A stretch of 64,000 nt of DNA from DSSB01 sp046346845 (GTDB lineage: Bacteria; UBA10199; DSSB01). Shown here piece by piece: positions 33,899-44,869 of the stretch (positions are counted from its first letter, which is position 1; each line of letters opens with the position of its first letter). Under the pieces are notes generated by a model that saw only the letters and a program-made list of their open reading frames with translations, was not told where the DNA came from and did not search any database. Both the position numbers and the translations under genes were made by a program. The stretch covers positions 124,001 to 188,000 of the forward strand of contig JAXMHH010000006.1 of the NCBI GenBank assembly GCA_046346845.1, in the 5' to 3' direction.

Positions 33899-33975
33899 TG
33901 GCGGGGTCGACGAGGCTCGAACTCGCGACCTCCTGCGTGACAGGCAGGCGTTCTAACCAACTGAACTACGACCCC
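33899..33975 (-). tRNA. tRNA-Asp(GTC), element attachment site (attR)
   Basis: A complete cloverleaf: acceptor GGGGTCG/CGACCCC, D arm AGTTCAGTTGGTTAGAAC, anticodon stem GCCTG-CTGTCAC-... with anticodon GTC, T arm GCGAGTTCGAGCC and an encoded CCA. Positions 33899-33944 are identical to the fragment at 4006-4051. The 3' part is therefore supplied by the integrated element. Confidence 0.93.
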
Positions 33976-34091
33976 AATTTCAAATTATTTCAACTATTTA
34001 GAAGCGCCGGCCGAAGGCCCAGCGAACCCAAAAAGCCGAAAATTTCGAGGCCCCTCCCTAGCGAAAAAACCCAGGAAGGCCAAGGACTTTC

Positions 34092-36569
<2,478 letters not shown>

Positions 36570-36593
36570 GGGAATTTCTCCAAATCCGAGGGA

Positions 36594-37844
<1,251 letters not shown>

Positions 37845-37981
37845 AATCGCTCCTTACACTCTCAAGAAAATCATATACCTTTGGTGGGGGGTGTCAAGGA
37901 AGCATCGGGCGTAACGCGGCGCGGAAAGATGCGCCCTGCTTGGCATGGCCCGCGCCGCCCTAAAGGTGCATTTTATATAGA

Positions 37982-38112
37982 CTGTTGACAAACCACCGGC
38001 CGTTGGACCAAACCGCCGCCGGCGGATGGGCTGCCCCCGAAAATCCGAAGGTTTTTTGGGCGGCATCGGGAGGCCGGACTCCCTCCGACCGGAATGAAAA
38101 TAGTTTGTCAAA
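37982..38112. repeat. Small inverted-repeat element, family M, copy 1
   Basis: Terminal inverted repeats ttgacaaac...gtttgtcaa bracket a body (accaccggccgttgg, cgaaaatccgaaggtttttt, gggcggca) that is shared with 48609-48802 and 63573-63706. No open frame that matters. The size and terminal repeats fit a MITE-like or REPIN-like element. Confidence 0.75.
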
Positions 38113-38116
38113 TTGC

Positions 38117-38728
38117 CTAAGACGCCTTTTTGGACTTGTCGCCCTTGTCCCGATAGACCACGACCTGGTCGATGATCCCGTACTCCTTGGCCTCTTCCCC
38201 GGACATGAAGTAATCGCGCTCGGTGTCTTGCTGGATCTTCTTGAGGTTCTGCTTGGTGTGCTTGCTGAGAATGCCGTTCAAAATTTCCCTCAGGCGCAGG
38301 ATCTCGCGGGCCTGGATGTCGATGTCGGTGGCCTGCCCCTGGAAGCCGCCCATCGGCTGGTGGATGAGAATGCGGCTGTTGGGCAGGGCGTAGCGCTTGC
38401 CGTGGGCCCCCGCCGCCAGCAAAACCGCGCCCATCGAGGCCGCCTGGCCGACGCAGATGGTGGAGACATCGGGCTTCACGTACTGCATGGTGTCGTAGAT
38501 GGCCATGCCCGCCGTCACCGAGCCGCCCGGGCTGTTGATGTAGAGGTAGATGTCTTTCTCGGGATCCTCGCTTTCCAGGAAGAGCAGCTGGGCGATGATG
38601 AGGTTGCTGACGTCGTCGTTGACCGGTGTTCCCAGGAAGACGATGCGGTCTTTCAGCAGGCGGCTGTAGATGTCGTAGGCGCGCTCGCCGCGATGGGTTT
38701 GTTCGACGACCATGGGAATCAATGTCAT
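38117..38728 (-). CDS. clpP: ClpP protease subunit
   Basis: The 203-residue protein from the ATG at 38728 (cggaggcccca upstream; a longer frame is not favoured) has the ClpP core: INSPGGSVTAGMAIYD, catalytic Ser in GQAASMGAVLL (about residue 99), His in RILIHQPMGG (about 124) and the Asp in QQDTERDYFMSGEEA (about 175). It forms the tetradecameric chamber that works with ClpX. Part of the tig-clpP-clpX-lon cluster. Confidence 0.97.
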   Translation of the reverse strand: MTLIPMVVEQTHRGERAYDIYSRLLKDRIVFLGTPVNDDVSNLIIAQLLFLESEDPEKDIYLYINSPGGSVTAGMAIYDTMQYVKPDVSTICVGQAASMGAVLLAAGAHGKRYALPNSRILIHQPMGGFQGQATDIDIQAREILRLREILNGILSKHTKQNLKKIQQDTERDYFMSGEEAKEYGIIDQVVVYRDKGDKSKKAS

Positions 38729-38747
38729 TGGGGCCTCCGGTGTGGTG

Positions 38748-38870
38748 ACGAAGTTTGGAGGGAAAATTTGAACGGGTCCTGTCCGGGCTGCACCCCCACC
38801 GTGCTCATGCTTGCGCGCGGCGGGGGACCCCCGCCCGGCCACCCATTCAAATTTTCCCTCCAAACTTCGT
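38748..38870. repeat. Long hairpin element between tig and clpP
   Basis: Arms of 30 bp (38748-38777 and 38841-38870) pair with one mismatch, which is a G-U pair as RNA on one strand. They contain cgaagtttggagggaaaatt and its complement. The 63-bp GC-rich interior has a further stem (gtccgggc...gcccgg). It lies in the tig-clpP intergenic region and may be a small mobile element or an attenuator within the operon. Confidence 0.75.
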
Positions 38871-38907
38871 GATCATTTTTATTTTTTCGATTTTTACTTT
38901 TGCTACC

Positions 38908-40239
38908 TTACTTCTTTTTCTTTTCTTTCTTTTCAGCCTTCTCCCCCTCGCCCGGCTTAGCCTCGGTGATGTCAGCCTGGCCGATCAGGTAGTCGAGGGT
39001 CTTCTCTTCCAAGATTTGGTTGAACAGCGGCCGCAGCATGTTGTGTTCTTGGTAGTAGCGGTAAATCGCCTCGACCGGCTGCTTGTACTGGGCCGCGAGG
39101 TGTGCCATCTTGGCCTGCATTTCCTCCTCGGTCACCTCCAGCTGATTCTGCAAGGCAATCGAATCGAAAAGCAAGAAGCCTTTGATGCGTCGGATCGCCT
39201 CTTCGCGGTTGCGGACGCGGTAGTCCTCGGGGGTCATGCCGAGCTTTTCGAGGCTGAGACCCTGCTGCTTGAGCTGGTTTTGCAGGGTATGGAGCATGTA
39301 GTCGAGCTCGCGGCCGATCATCGCCTCGGGTACCTCGAAGGGGTTCTTCGCGATGAGGTGCTCGAGCACCTGGTTGAAGAGCTCGCCCCGGGCCTGGCCC
39401 TCTTTGTTCTTCTGCATGTGGTCTCTGAGCTGCTCCTTCACCTGGGCCAGGGTCTCGAATTGCCCCAGGTCCTTGGCGAACTCGTCGTCTAAGGTGGGGA
39501 GGGATTCTTCCTTCAGCTCGACCAGGTCGATCTTGAACTGGGCCAGCTTGCCCCGCAGGGGCTCGTGGCTGTAGTCCTCGGGGAATTGCACCGGGATGTC
39601 CCGGCTCTCGCCCTTCTTCATGCCCAGGATGCCCTTTTCGAAGTCGGGGAGGTAGCGGCCCGCCCCCAGGTCGACCAAGACGTTTTGGGCAGTGCCGCCC
39701 TCGAAGGCCTGGCCCTCGACGGTGCCGGCGTAGTGGATGGTGGCCTGGTGGCCCTCCTTGGCCTCGGCGCCCTCGGCGGCGGGGACCTTTTGGGCGTGGG
39801 CCTTCTGCAGGGCCTTCAGCTCGCCCTCCAGCTCTTCATCCGTCACTTGCGTATTGGGCTTCTTAAGCTTGATTTTTAAGTAATCTTTGGTCTCGACCTT
39901 GGGCTGAACCTCGACCTCGGCGGTAAAGGTGATGGGCTGGTCGGCCTCGACCTTGAGGTCGCTGATCTTGGGCATTTCGACCGCCGGGATAGCGTGCTCT
40001 TGGATCGCGTCGCGGTAGGACTTGTCGATCAGGTCGCTGACCGTTTCCATCTCGGTCTGGGCCTTGTAGTACTTCTCGAGGATGGAACGGGGCACCTTGC
40101 CCTTGCGGAAACCCTTAATCTGTACCTTTTTTTTGAGCTTGTCGTAAGCCCGGTCGAGGGCCTTCTGGAAGGCCTCGGGGGGGAGCTCAAAGTGCATCTT
40201 TTTTCGGATGGGGGAGACTTCTTCGATCTGGACTTTCAC
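38908..40239 (-). CDS. tig: Trigger factor
   Basis: The 443-residue protein starts at a GTG with gaggaa upstream. It has the ribosome-binding N-domain (MKVQIEEVSPIRKKMHFELP with the FRKGKVP signature at about residues 44-50), a FKBP-type prolyl isomerase domain (about 160-245, QATIHYAGTVEGQAFEGG), and the helical C-terminal chaperone arm, ending in a Lys-rich tail. It chaperones nascent chains at the ribosome exit. First gene of the tig-clpP-clpX-lon cluster. Confidence 0.95.
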   Translation of the reverse strand: MKVQIEEVSPIRKKMHFELPPEAFQKALDRAYDKLKKKVQIKGFRKGKVPRSILEKYYKAQTEMETVSDLIDKSYRDAIQEHAIPAVEMPKISDLKVEADQPITFTAEVEVQPKVETKDYLKIKLKKPNTQVTDEELEGELKALQKAHAQKVPAAEGAEAKEGHQATIHYAGTVEGQAFEGGTAQNVLVDLGAGRYLPDFEKGILGMKKGESRDIPVQFPEDYSHEPLRGKLAQFKIDLVELKEESLPTLDDEFAKDLGQFETLAQVKEQLRDHMQKNKEGQARGELFNQVLEHLIAKNPFEVPEAMIGRELDYMLHTLQNQLKQQGLSLEKLGMTPEDYRVRNREEAIRRIKGFLLFDSIALQNQLEVTEEEMQAKMAHLAAQYKQPVEAIYRYYQEHNMLRPLFNQILEEKTLDYLIGQADITEAKPGEGEKAEKKEKKKK

Positions 40240-40475
40240 GGTATTCCTCTAATGATAATCGGTAATTACACCCATTTTTTGGTTCTTGCACGTTCGGACC
40301 GGGAAGTCACGAAAATGTAAGACGGAGCAAAATCATAGCCCGGAACGGACGGAAGACGGAGCAAATTTTCGGGGTCGAAGGACCGCCTCCGCGGATGCGA
40401 TTTTTCCGGTTTTGCGGATCAAATTGCGGAAGACGGAGCAAATTCAGACCGCCGGCAAGGCCCCTCCCAATACTA
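40240..40475. other. Intergenic region upstream of tig, with short direct repeats
   Basis: The 236-bp gap holds ggaagacggagcaaatt twice (40350-40366 and about 40429-40445) with a partial third (gacggagcaaaatc at 40321). No gene is seen; it should include the tig promoter and the end of the tRNA-Leu transcript. Confidence 0.5.
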
Positions 40476-40558
40476 TGCGAGAGGGGGGACTTGAACCCCC
40501 ACGACCTTACGGCCACTAGGTTCTAAGCCTAGCGTGTCTGCCATTCCACCACTCTCGC
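40476..40558 (-). tRNA. tRNA-Leu(TAG)
   Basis: Cloverleaf with acceptor GCGAGAG/CTCTCGC, anticodon stem CTAGG/CCTAG around CTTAGAA (anticodon TAG), and the long variable arm TGGCCGTAAGGTCGT that marks leucine tRNAs. CCA is not encoded. Confidence 0.92.
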
Positions 40559-40637
40559 GCAGGCGGAATCCTCCATATTTTTTCTAATACCCGGTGTCCA
40601 ATCTTTTATCGATGGTTGGCCCGAAGGGGACCGGACC

Positions 40638-41669
40638 CTAGAACGGCGCCTTGGGCACGGCCTGGAACTTCGCCGAGACATCCCCGACCAAGGTAACCTC
40701 GGTGGGATCCAGCCGCATCACCGGCGAGCCCGGCTCGAAGCGGAAATTCTTGGCCATCACCCAAAGGACATTGGGACTGCGGGTGTACTCCCAAAAGTAG
40801 ACGCCGTTCGAGAGGTCGCTGAGGGTGCGATATTCGGTATTGTAGACCGAGAAACGCGGGTCGTTGGCGTAAGGCGCATCGAAGGGCACCGAGGCGTTGC
40901 GCACGATCGACATCAAATTTGCGGCGCCCTCGCGCTCGTTGGCCGGCTTGCGCAGCAGGTTGCGAAAATAGGTCGCGCGCACGAAACGGTCGATCGGGTT
41001 GACGTTGCCCGGCAGCGGGGTCGTGGCGCTGGGCTTGCTGAAGTCGTATTTCTTGAGTTGCTCCAGCTGCTGGTCGTAAGGCGGGTCGTTGGTCATGACG
41101 GTGTATTGCCTGCCGTGATGGACGGTGAGCTTGCCGCCGACGTACTCGAAGATGGCGGAGTCGCCGTTCACGTCCTCGACCGCGAGGTGAACGGTGCTTT
41201 TGAAGCCGTGGGCCTCCTGCATGACCGGCTGGATTTTCTGCATGGCGTCCACAGCCTCGGCCACCGTCGCCGCGTTATCGAGCAGGTATTGGGCCCACAA
41301 ACCCGCCAGGACTCCGGGTTTGGCGGGATCGCGCGGCCCAAAGTCGGCCGCCCGGAGGAACAGCATGTGCGCGGCCAAGCCCTTTTCGTTAAAGCCGTCG
41401 GCTGTGCCGAGGTCATAGACCGAGGTCACCATGCTGCCGTACTTGGAGGTCCACTTCGCGGGATTTTCCGGAACGCCCCCTTCCCGCTTCATGCCGCGCG
41501 GCATCACCCACAGCTTCGGCATCGTGCTTTCGGCCCAATCCATGGTGCGGCCGGCCATGACCATGCCGGGGACATCGTTGTAGAGGACGCGGGTACAGGG
41601 AAAGGCGGGCCCGGCGCCGGCGAAGAGCGCAAAGGCCGCGAACGTAAGCGAGAACAAGGCGCGTGACAT
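40638..41669 (-). CDS. Secreted choloylglycine hydrolase/penicillin acylase-like Ntn hydrolase
   Basis: The 343-residue protein starts at the ATG at 41669 with aggaggtcctt upstream. A signal peptide (SLTFAAFALFAGAGPAFP) ends directly before Cys25, which would become the N-terminal nucleophile after processing (CTRVLYN). It is followed by GRTMDWAES, the family Arg-Asp signature; NEKGLAAHMLFL and MTNDPPYDQQL are further conserved blocks. The family hydrolyses linear amides such as bile salts, penicillin V or acyl-homoserine lactones. The substrate here is unknown; periplasmic location is inferred. Confidence 0.88.
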   Translation of the reverse strand: MSRALFSLTFAAFALFAGAGPAFPCTRVLYNDVPGMVMAGRTMDWAESTMPKLWVMPRGMKREGGVPENPAKWTSKYGSMVTSVYDLGTADGFNEKGLAAHMLFLRAADFGPRDPAKPGVLAGLWAQYLLDNAATVAEAVDAMQKIQPVMQEAHGFKSTVHLAVEDVNGDSAIFEYVGGKLTVHHGRQYTVMTNDPPYDQQLEQLKKYDFSKPSATTPLPGNVNPIDRFVRATYFRNLLRKPANEREGAANLMSIVRNASVPFDAPYANDPRFSVYNTEYRTLSDLSNGVYFWEYTRSPNVLWVMAKNFRFEPGSPVMRLDPTEVTLVGDVSAKFQAVPKAPF

Positions 41670-41807
41670 AAGGACCTCCTGAAGTTCCAGACCCGATGAC
41701 CTGAGTGATTTGGTTGAGAGCGGTTCGAGAGCGAAGGTATTTTCCACGGGGCGAAGAGTTTTTGCCAAGAAAAAATACCGGGAGAAATGGCGACGAAGAA
41801 AAGATAG

Positions 41808-41840
41808 GCAAAAAAAAAGCCGCAGTAGACTGCGGCTTTC
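41808..41840 (-). terminator. Terminator of the tRNA-Lys transcript
   Basis: gccgcag (41819-41825) pairs with ctgcggc (41830-41836), extended by AAA/TTT, and is followed on the minus strand by a run of eight or nine T. It lies directly after tRNA-Lys. Confidence 0.8.
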
Positions 41841-41842
41841 TG

Positions 41843-41915
<73 letters not shown>

Positions 41916-41939
41916 TAAGGAATGACTGATTTTTCGATG

Positions 41940-42013
41940 CGCGCCGTGAGAGATTCGAACTCCCGACCTACTGGTTCGAAGCCAGTTGCTCTATCCAGCT
42001 GAGCTAACGGCGC
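41940..42013 (-). tRNA. tRNA-Arg(TCG)
   Basis: Acceptor GCGCCGT/ACGGCGC, anticodon stem ACTGG/CCAGT around CTTCGAA (anticodon TCG), T arm GGGAGTTCGAATCTCTC. It is followed upstream by a truncated relative at 42118-42152. Confidence 0.92.
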
Positions 42014-42091
42014 TAAACCCTGCTCACGGCATCTTCCGCTTTAACCGCTGGGGGTTGAAGGGGGAGGGCGGAAGCCGCCCCCTGGGCTTTA

Positions 42092-42152
42092 GCAAGCCCG
42101 AATTTACTTCGGGCTTGCGAAGCAACGCTCTATCCAGCTGAGCCAACGGCGC
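42092..42152 (-). pseudogene. Truncated tRNA-Arg 5' half joined to a hairpin
   Basis: On the minus strand, GCGCCGTTGGCTCAGCTGGA and the rest of the D arm to GAGC match the 5' half of the neighbouring tRNA-Arg(TCG). The match runs into a CTTCG-like anticodon loop and then an 11-bp hairpin (GCAAGCCCGAA/TTCGGGCTTGC, 42092-42118). No T arm or 3' acceptor strand follows, so it cannot form a tRNA. It may be a duplication remnant or an old insertion scar. Confidence 0.7.
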
Positions 42153-42194
42153 TCGCTTTTAATCTCTCAATGCTTCCGCGTCAACTGCGCAAAA

Positions 42195-42272
42195 TGGGGT
42201 GGGTGATGGGGCTCGAACCCACGGCCCCCAGGGCCACAACCTGGTGCTCTAACCAACTGAGCTACACCCACC
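42195..42272 (-). tRNA. tRNA-His(GTG)
   Basis: Acceptor GTGGGTG/CACCCAC with the extra 5' G of histidine tRNAs opposite C, anticodon stem CCAGG/CCTGG around TTGTGGC (anticodon GTG), T arm GTGGGTTCGAGCCCCAT, and encoded CCA. Confidence 0.92.
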
Positions 42273-42373
42273 ATGTTTGCCTCCGCAGGGCACCCCTGCG
42301 GGAAGGACCCGTTTCTTAAGTACCGGAAGCATAAAGTCAATCCCAAAAGAGGCCAAGCCCCGCCGCCGCAGCT

Positions 42374-42407
42374 AAAAAAAAGCCCCGGAGCGCAGGGCTC
42401 CGGGGCT
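42374..42407 (-). terminator. Terminator after tRNA-Arg(TCT)
   Basis: AGCCCCGGAG and CTCCGGGGCT (42381-42407) form a 10-bp stem followed on the minus strand by TTTTTTT. It ends the intron-containing tRNA-Arg transcript. Confidence 0.85.
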
Positions 42408-42566
42408 AGGGGTAAAAAACGCTATCCCGGGGCTAATTCCGAGACCGGAATCGCCGCGAAACTCCCCACGCGGCCAGGGCCGCCAGCCCATCCAAAAAGG
42501 AATCGGTAATCGGTAATAGGAATACTGCGCGCCCGGCAGGAGTCGAACCTGCGACCTACGGCTTAG

Positions 42567-43200
42567 CTTACCGCTATGGCTTTCGCCACCCTTGCTAGGT
42601 AAGGTTTGCGGTCTGGACTATCTCTTCACCATTTCAGGTGCCGCACGTATAGTCTCTACGGAACCCTACGAAAATCAGCGAGGGAATTGATTCCAACACG
42701 CTGATTATTCTTAGGAGCTTTTACCCTCAGGGCGATCGATCGAGAAAAGCGCTTAGGATCAAAATAATAACACTCGTCGGTATCGGGACAATAGACACAG
42801 AAGACATCGACTTCAAATTTGTCGATGGGCCTCCGGTGCGTCCCGTGTTTATCAGCCCAACAGGTTCGAAAATAAAGCTGCAGGGCGCCGTTTTTACCTA
42901 CGGATTTGTACTTCACTTGAACCCGCTTGAAATCGCTGTTTTTGTAAACAACGAGGTCAAAAGGTGAGTGTTCCGACAGAGGAGTTAATATTTGATAGCC
43001 TTTTTGATGAAGATCGACCTGAGCCTTCAAAACTCCCAGATCCCCTTTCTCTTTGGTATGATGACGAGTCATTCAGGGCATCCTAGGTTTCCTCGGGATT
43101 GCCAACGGTACCCGACCGTAAAGGGTTCCCCGATATAGTGCAGTCCACTTTGCAGGTTTTGTTTCCCTGCAAAGGCTCCATTTGGATTTTCATCCAGTTA
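42567..43200 (-). other. Group I intron in tRNA-Arg, IC3-like, with homing endonuclease
   Basis: The 634-nt insert has core elements in order on the minus strand: the P3/P4 region with GGCAATCCCGAG (43103-43092), then an endonuclease gene in the place of a peripheral loop, then the P7 strands AGAGACTATACG (42657-42646) and AAGAGATAGTCC (42626-42615), the latter a hallmark of tRNA introns of cyanobacterial and proteobacterial type. It ends with G at 42567. The intron is probably self-splicing and mobile. Confidence 0.9.
42656..43072 (-). CDS. Intron-encoded PD-(D/E)XK homing endonuclease (I-Ssp6803I-like)
   Basis: The 138-residue protein has an early acidic residue in THKEKGDLG-type context (KEKGDLGVLKAQVDLHQKG, residues 7-25), Asp39 in SPFDLVV and Gln52-Val-Lys54 in VQVKYKS, the PD-(D/E)XK pattern of group I intron endonucleases in tRNA genes. 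A basic C-terminal region follows (RFSRSIALRVKAPKNNQR). Its stop codon lies at the edge of P7, so the gene fits inside the intron without breaking the core. It should cut intronless tRNA-Arg alleles and drive homing. Confidence 0.85.
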   Translation of the reverse strand: MTRHHTKEKGDLGVLKAQVDLHQKGYQILTPLSEHSPFDLVVYKNSDFKRVQVKYKSVGKNGALQLYFRTCWADKHGTHRRPIDKFEVDVFCVYCPDTDECYYFDPKRFSRSIALRVKAPKNNQRVGINSLADFRRVP

Positions 43201-43405
43201 AAGGCCGTTGCTCTATCCAGCTGAGCTACGGGCGCTAAAATTAGTTTTCAAAGACCCAGGCAATCGTGGTGGAAACACAGACACTTCCACTTAACCCCTA
43301 AGCTCCGATATTTTCTACTAAAAAATCGCTCTGGAAGCAGCGCTTGACAGGGATTATTGTGGAACATAGCTAGTAAAATTCAAATTTTTGATTTTGGAGT
43401 TTCAA

Positions 43406-44587
43406 ATGCCTTCGGTCCAGGACCTACTCAAGCACACCAAACAACAGATCTCCGAGCTCACGCCCGAGCAGCTCGTCGAGCTGCAGAAGAAGAATCCCGG
43501 CCTCGTCCTGCTCGACGTGCGCGAAAAGGAAGAGCAAGAGCGCGGCATCCTCCCCAAGGCCCTGCTCATCCCCCGCGGCATGCTCGAGCTCAAGATCGAA
43601 GACGCCGTTCCCGACCGCAACCAAGAGATCGTCGCCTATTGCGCCGGCGGCAACCGCAGCGCCCTCGCCGCCCTCAGCCTCAAGCAGATGGGCTATGCCA
43701 AGGTCCACTCGCTGATCGGCGGCTACAGCCGCTGGAACCAAGAAGGCCGGCCCACGACCAAGAAGACCTTCCTCGACTCGCAAAAGCTCGACCGCTACTC
43801 GCGGCACATCCTGATGCCCGAGGTCGGCGAGGAAGGACAGGTGAAGCTGCTCGACTCCAAGGTGTTCCTGGTGGGTGCCGGCGGATTGGGCTCGCCCACG
43901 GCCTATTACCTGGCCGCGGCGGGCGTCGGCACGCTCGGCATCATCGACAACGACGTGGTCGACCGCAGCAACCTGCAGCGCCAGATCCTGCACAACGAGT
44001 CGCGCATCGGCGAGCCCAAGGTCGAGTCCGCCAAGCAGACCCTCAAGGCCCTCAATCCCGACGTCAACGTCGTCACCTACCGCGAGCGGCTCAGCCGCGA
44101 CAACGTGATGGACATCATCCGCGACTACGACGTCATCGTGAACGGCTGCGACAACTTCCCGACCCGCTACCTGATCAACGACGCCTGCGTCTTCCTCAAG
44201 AAGCCCCTGGTCGACGGGAGCATCTTCCGCTTCGAGGGCCAGGTGAACGTCGTCCAGCCCGGGGTCGGCCCCTGCTACCGCTGCCTCTACCCCGAGCCGC
44301 CCCCGCCCGAGATGGCGCCCTCCTGCCAGGAGGCCGGCGTGTTCGGCGTGCTCCCCGGCATCATCGGCTGCATCCAGGGCATCGAGGTGCTCAAGCTCCT
44401 GCTCGGCAAGGGCGACCCCTTGGTCGGCCGCTTGCTCATCATGGACACCCTGAAGATGAAATCCCGCGAAATGAAAGTGCGGCGCGATCCCTCCTGTCCC
44501 GTCTGCGGCGATAATCCCACCATCAAAGAGCTGATCGACTACGAGTGGTTCTGCTCGATGGCGGGCGGGGATCCGCTTAAGCATTAA
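43406..44587 (+). CDS. Rhodanese-E1 fusion, MoeB/ThiF-type adenylyltransferase
   Basis: The 393-residue protein (ATG at 43406, ggag upstream) has an N-terminal rhodanese domain (LVLLDVREKEEQERG, then CAGGNRS with the active Cys at about 79) and a C-terminal E1-like domain: VFLVGAGGLGSPTAYYLAAA (ATP site, about 155-174), RQILH, GCDNFPTRYLIND and zinc cysteines CYRC and CPVCG. It should adenylate the C-terminal Gly-Gly of a ubiquitin-like sulfur carrier (MoaD, ThiS or CysO type) and sulfurate it. Rhodanese-first order is opposite to most MoeBR proteins. Confidence 0.9.
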   Translation: MPSVQDLLKHTKQQISELTPEQLVELQKKNPGLVLLDVREKEEQERGILPKALLIPRGMLELKIEDAVPDRNQEIVAYCAGGNRSALAALSLKQMGYAKVHSLIGGYSRWNQEGRPTTKKTFLDSQKLDRYSRHILMPEVGEEGQVKLLDSKVFLVGAGGLGSPTAYYLAAAGVGTLGIIDNDVVDRSNLQRQILHNESRIGEPKVESAKQTLKALNPDVNVVTYRERLSRDNVMDIIRDYDVIVNGCDNFPTRYLINDACVFLKKPLVDGSIFRFEGQVNVVQPGVGPCYRCLYPEPPPPEMAPSCQEAGVFGVLPGIIGCIQGIEVLKLLLGKGDPLVGRLLIMDTLKMKSREMKVRRDPSCPVCGDNPTIKELIDYEWFCSMAGGDPLKH

Positions 44588-44602
44588 CAGCCTGTTAAGC
44601 TC

Positions 44603-44869
44603 TTAATAGATCTTCATCTTAACCACGTGCTCCCCGTGCGAGGTCCAGCCCAGGTCGTAGCCCACCTCGACCCCTTCCTGGAGCTGGCGGTGGTCTTTGC
44701 CGCCGACGAAGCGCACCTCGTCCAGGTTGAAATAGACGTCGCGGCCGTTGCGGTCCTTGATGAAGCCGTAGCGGGACTGGGGAAAGAAACGCGCCACCCG
44801 GCCGCGGGGGAATTTCTCCGCCGTCTCTTCCGGGGGCGGCTCAGGCGGGAGTTTTTCTTCGGAAGGCAT
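44603..44869 (-). CDS. Cold-shock-domain protein
   Basis: The 88-residue protein (ATG at 44869) has a Pro/Glu-rich N-terminus and a cold-shock-like OB fold: GRVARFFPQSRYGFIKDRNG (RNP1-like KxGFI), DVYFNLDEVRF (RNP2-like VYFxL) and a closing strand HVVKMKIY. It probably binds single-stranded nucleic acid. The start lies within the end of the acyltransferase gene on the same strand (overlap about 29 bp). Confidence 0.75.
   Translation of the reverse strand: MPSEEKLPPEPPPEETAEKFPRGRVARFFPQSRYGFIKDRNGRDVYFNLDEVRFVGGKDHRQLQEGVEVGYDLGWTSHGEHVVKMKIY

Larger units (their letters stand above)
4006..33944. mobile_element. Integrative and conjugative element at tRNA-Asp
   Basis: A 46-bp direct repeat of the tRNA-Asp 3' part flanks the segment (4006-4051 and 33899-33944). 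It encloses a tyrosine integrase beside the intact tRNA, an Xis-like protein, a MobF relaxase, a VirD4/TraD coupling protein and a virB2-virB11 type IV secretion operon, so it should be self-transmissible. Cargo includes a type III-like restriction-modification pair, SIR2-like and DUF3644 proteins and a toxin-antitoxin pair. Base composition is clearly more AT-rich than the chromosome to the right. About 29.9 kb. No VirB1 or canonical VirB7 was found. Confidence 0.9.
42528..43235 (-). tRNA. tRNA-Arg(TCT) split by a group I intron
   Basis: The 5' exon (43235-43201, GCGCCCGTAGCTCAGCTGGA to ACGGCCTT) and the 3' exon (42566-42528, CTAAGCCGTAGGTCGCAGG and the T arm to CGGGCGC) join to a full 74-nt cloverleaf. 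The anticodon stem is ACGGC/GCCGT, the loop CTTCTAA and the anticodon TCT. The intron falls between anticodon bases 1 and 2. The 5' exon ends in T and the intron ends in G, as group I splicing requires. Confidence 0.9.

Noticed and set aside
43357..44514. 385-codon frame overlapping the rhodanese-E1 gene
   Set aside because: Arg/Pro-rich out-of-frame shadow of the MoeB-type gene, which has clear motifs.
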